A stretch of DNA of 5,440 nucleotides from Caldifarciminota bacterium (GTDB lineage Bacteria; Hydrothermota; Tepidihabitantia; B3-TA06), in contig WJJO01000189.1 of assembly GCA_014729665.1 (NCBI GenBank), positions 1-5,440 of the forward strand, read 5' to 3'. This document shows positions 5,064 to 5,440 of the stretch, piece after piece. Below the pieces are notes generated by a model. The model was not told where the DNA came from. It searched no databases and worked only from the letters and a program-made list of their open reading frames with translations. Numbering within the stretch: the first letter of the stretch is position 1; each line of letters starts with the position of its first letter. A program made the position numbers and the translations under genes.

Positions 5064-5440
5064 ATGAGAAAAAGGTATACAGCTGTTCTGCTTTTCTTTG
5101 CCCTTATACTTCCCGGATGTGGCAACAAGACTCCGAATGAGGATATAACAGCAGTCAGTGTAACTGAAAAGCTGGATGCCGATGTCCTTAATAAGCTTAA
5201 ACGGCATGGCATATCCGATGAGTTCGTCAGCTTATCCTTTTTGTCGCCCGATTCGGATTACTGGGTTTTTTCCCTCGATTCGATTGTCCGTTTCGGTCCC
5301 GAAGACGTATTGTGGCTTGAGGAGTGGCCTGATGAATGGTTCGGCTTGCGAAGCCGGGGGATACTGTTTCTCTACGATCCTAACGCGGATACCTTGATGA
5401 TGATGGCCGAGTGCGAGGAGGTGGTCAATCTTTACTACAA
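5064..5440 (+). CDS. Putative lipoprotein, partial (3' end outside window)
   Basis: 125 codons are visible before the right edge. A basic N-terminus (MRKRY), a hydrophobic core (7-16) and a lipobox ending LPGC with Cys19 mark it as a lipoprotein; the proline at -2 is unusual but tolerated in some. The mature part is acidic and tryptophan-rich (for example VLWLEEWPDEWFG, 82-94), with no domain I recognise. GAAGG four bases upstream supports the ATG at 5064. An in-frame ATG at 5049 would add five acidic residues before the signal and has a poorer ribosome site. It follows the Roadblock gene by 54 bases on the same strand without a clear terminator or convincing promoter, so co-transcription is likely. 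Confidence 0.75.
   Translation, partial: MRKRYTAVLLFFALILPGCGNKTPNEDITAVSVTEKLDADVLNKLKRHGISDEFVSLSFLSPDSDYWVFSLDSIVRFGPEDVLWLEEWPDEWFGLRSRGILFLYDPNADTLMMMAECEEVVNLYY

Noticed and set aside
5025..5397. Open frames at 5025-5207 (minus) and 5176-5397 (plus)
   Set aside because: They overlap the second lipoprotein, whose signal peptide and lipobox show the real frame.

Overview
The window comes from a bacterial chromosome of roughly balanced base composition. The 5' four-fifths hold small regulatory or envelope genes on both strands, and the right end is a plus-strand run of lipoprotein and Roadblock genes around an antisense tRNA. I cannot name the organism. Lipoproteins with lipoboxes, an ECF sigma/anti-sigma pair of the 'GSSKS' type, a bacterial Roadblock/LC7 protein, a tRNA gene without encoded CCA, and free use of AGG/AGA arginine codons suggest a diderm from a little-cultivated phylum (FCB-like or similar). 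That placement is a guess. Several intergenic regions carry good TTGACA / TATAAT-like promoters, so the housekeeping sigma appears to follow the standard sigma-70 rule.

Left block (1-995, minus strand): an ECF sigma factor is followed one base later by its membrane anti-sigma factor, which runs off the left edge. The anti-sigma ribosome binding site lies inside the last codons of the sigma gene, so the two are very likely translationally coupled. Divergently transcribed at 1138-2106 is a patatin-like phospholipase with its own strong promoter.

Middle block (2130-3572, minus strand): a promoter at 3607-3634 drives a GTG-started, acyl-carrier-protein-like small protein whose usual Asp-Ser-Leu motif reads Lys-Ser-Trp. 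It is followed in the same reading frame, after two stop codons, by a protein made almost wholly of tetratricopeptide repeats. The start of the TPR gene is uncertain because its first repeat begins upstream of its first ATG.

Right block (3573-5440): the 238-bp divergent spacer holds two opposing promoters and a 14-bp perfect palindrome with an extra half-site. On the plus strand come a lipoprotein of unknown function, a Roadblock/LC7 (MglB-like) protein, and a second lipoprotein cut by the right edge. A tRNA-Val(CAC) gene sits on the minus strand exactly between the first lipoprotein and the Roadblock gene. Its promoter appears to lie inside the beginning of the Roadblock gene, with the -10 box touching that gene's start codon.

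No mobile element, CRISPR array, rRNA or clear intrinsic terminator was seen, and no gene-free stretch exceeds about 240 bases. The most unusual items are the overlapping tRNA promoter and Roadblock start, the altered carrier-protein motif, the ACP-to-TPR junction, and the palindrome. None amounts to a demonstrated new system.
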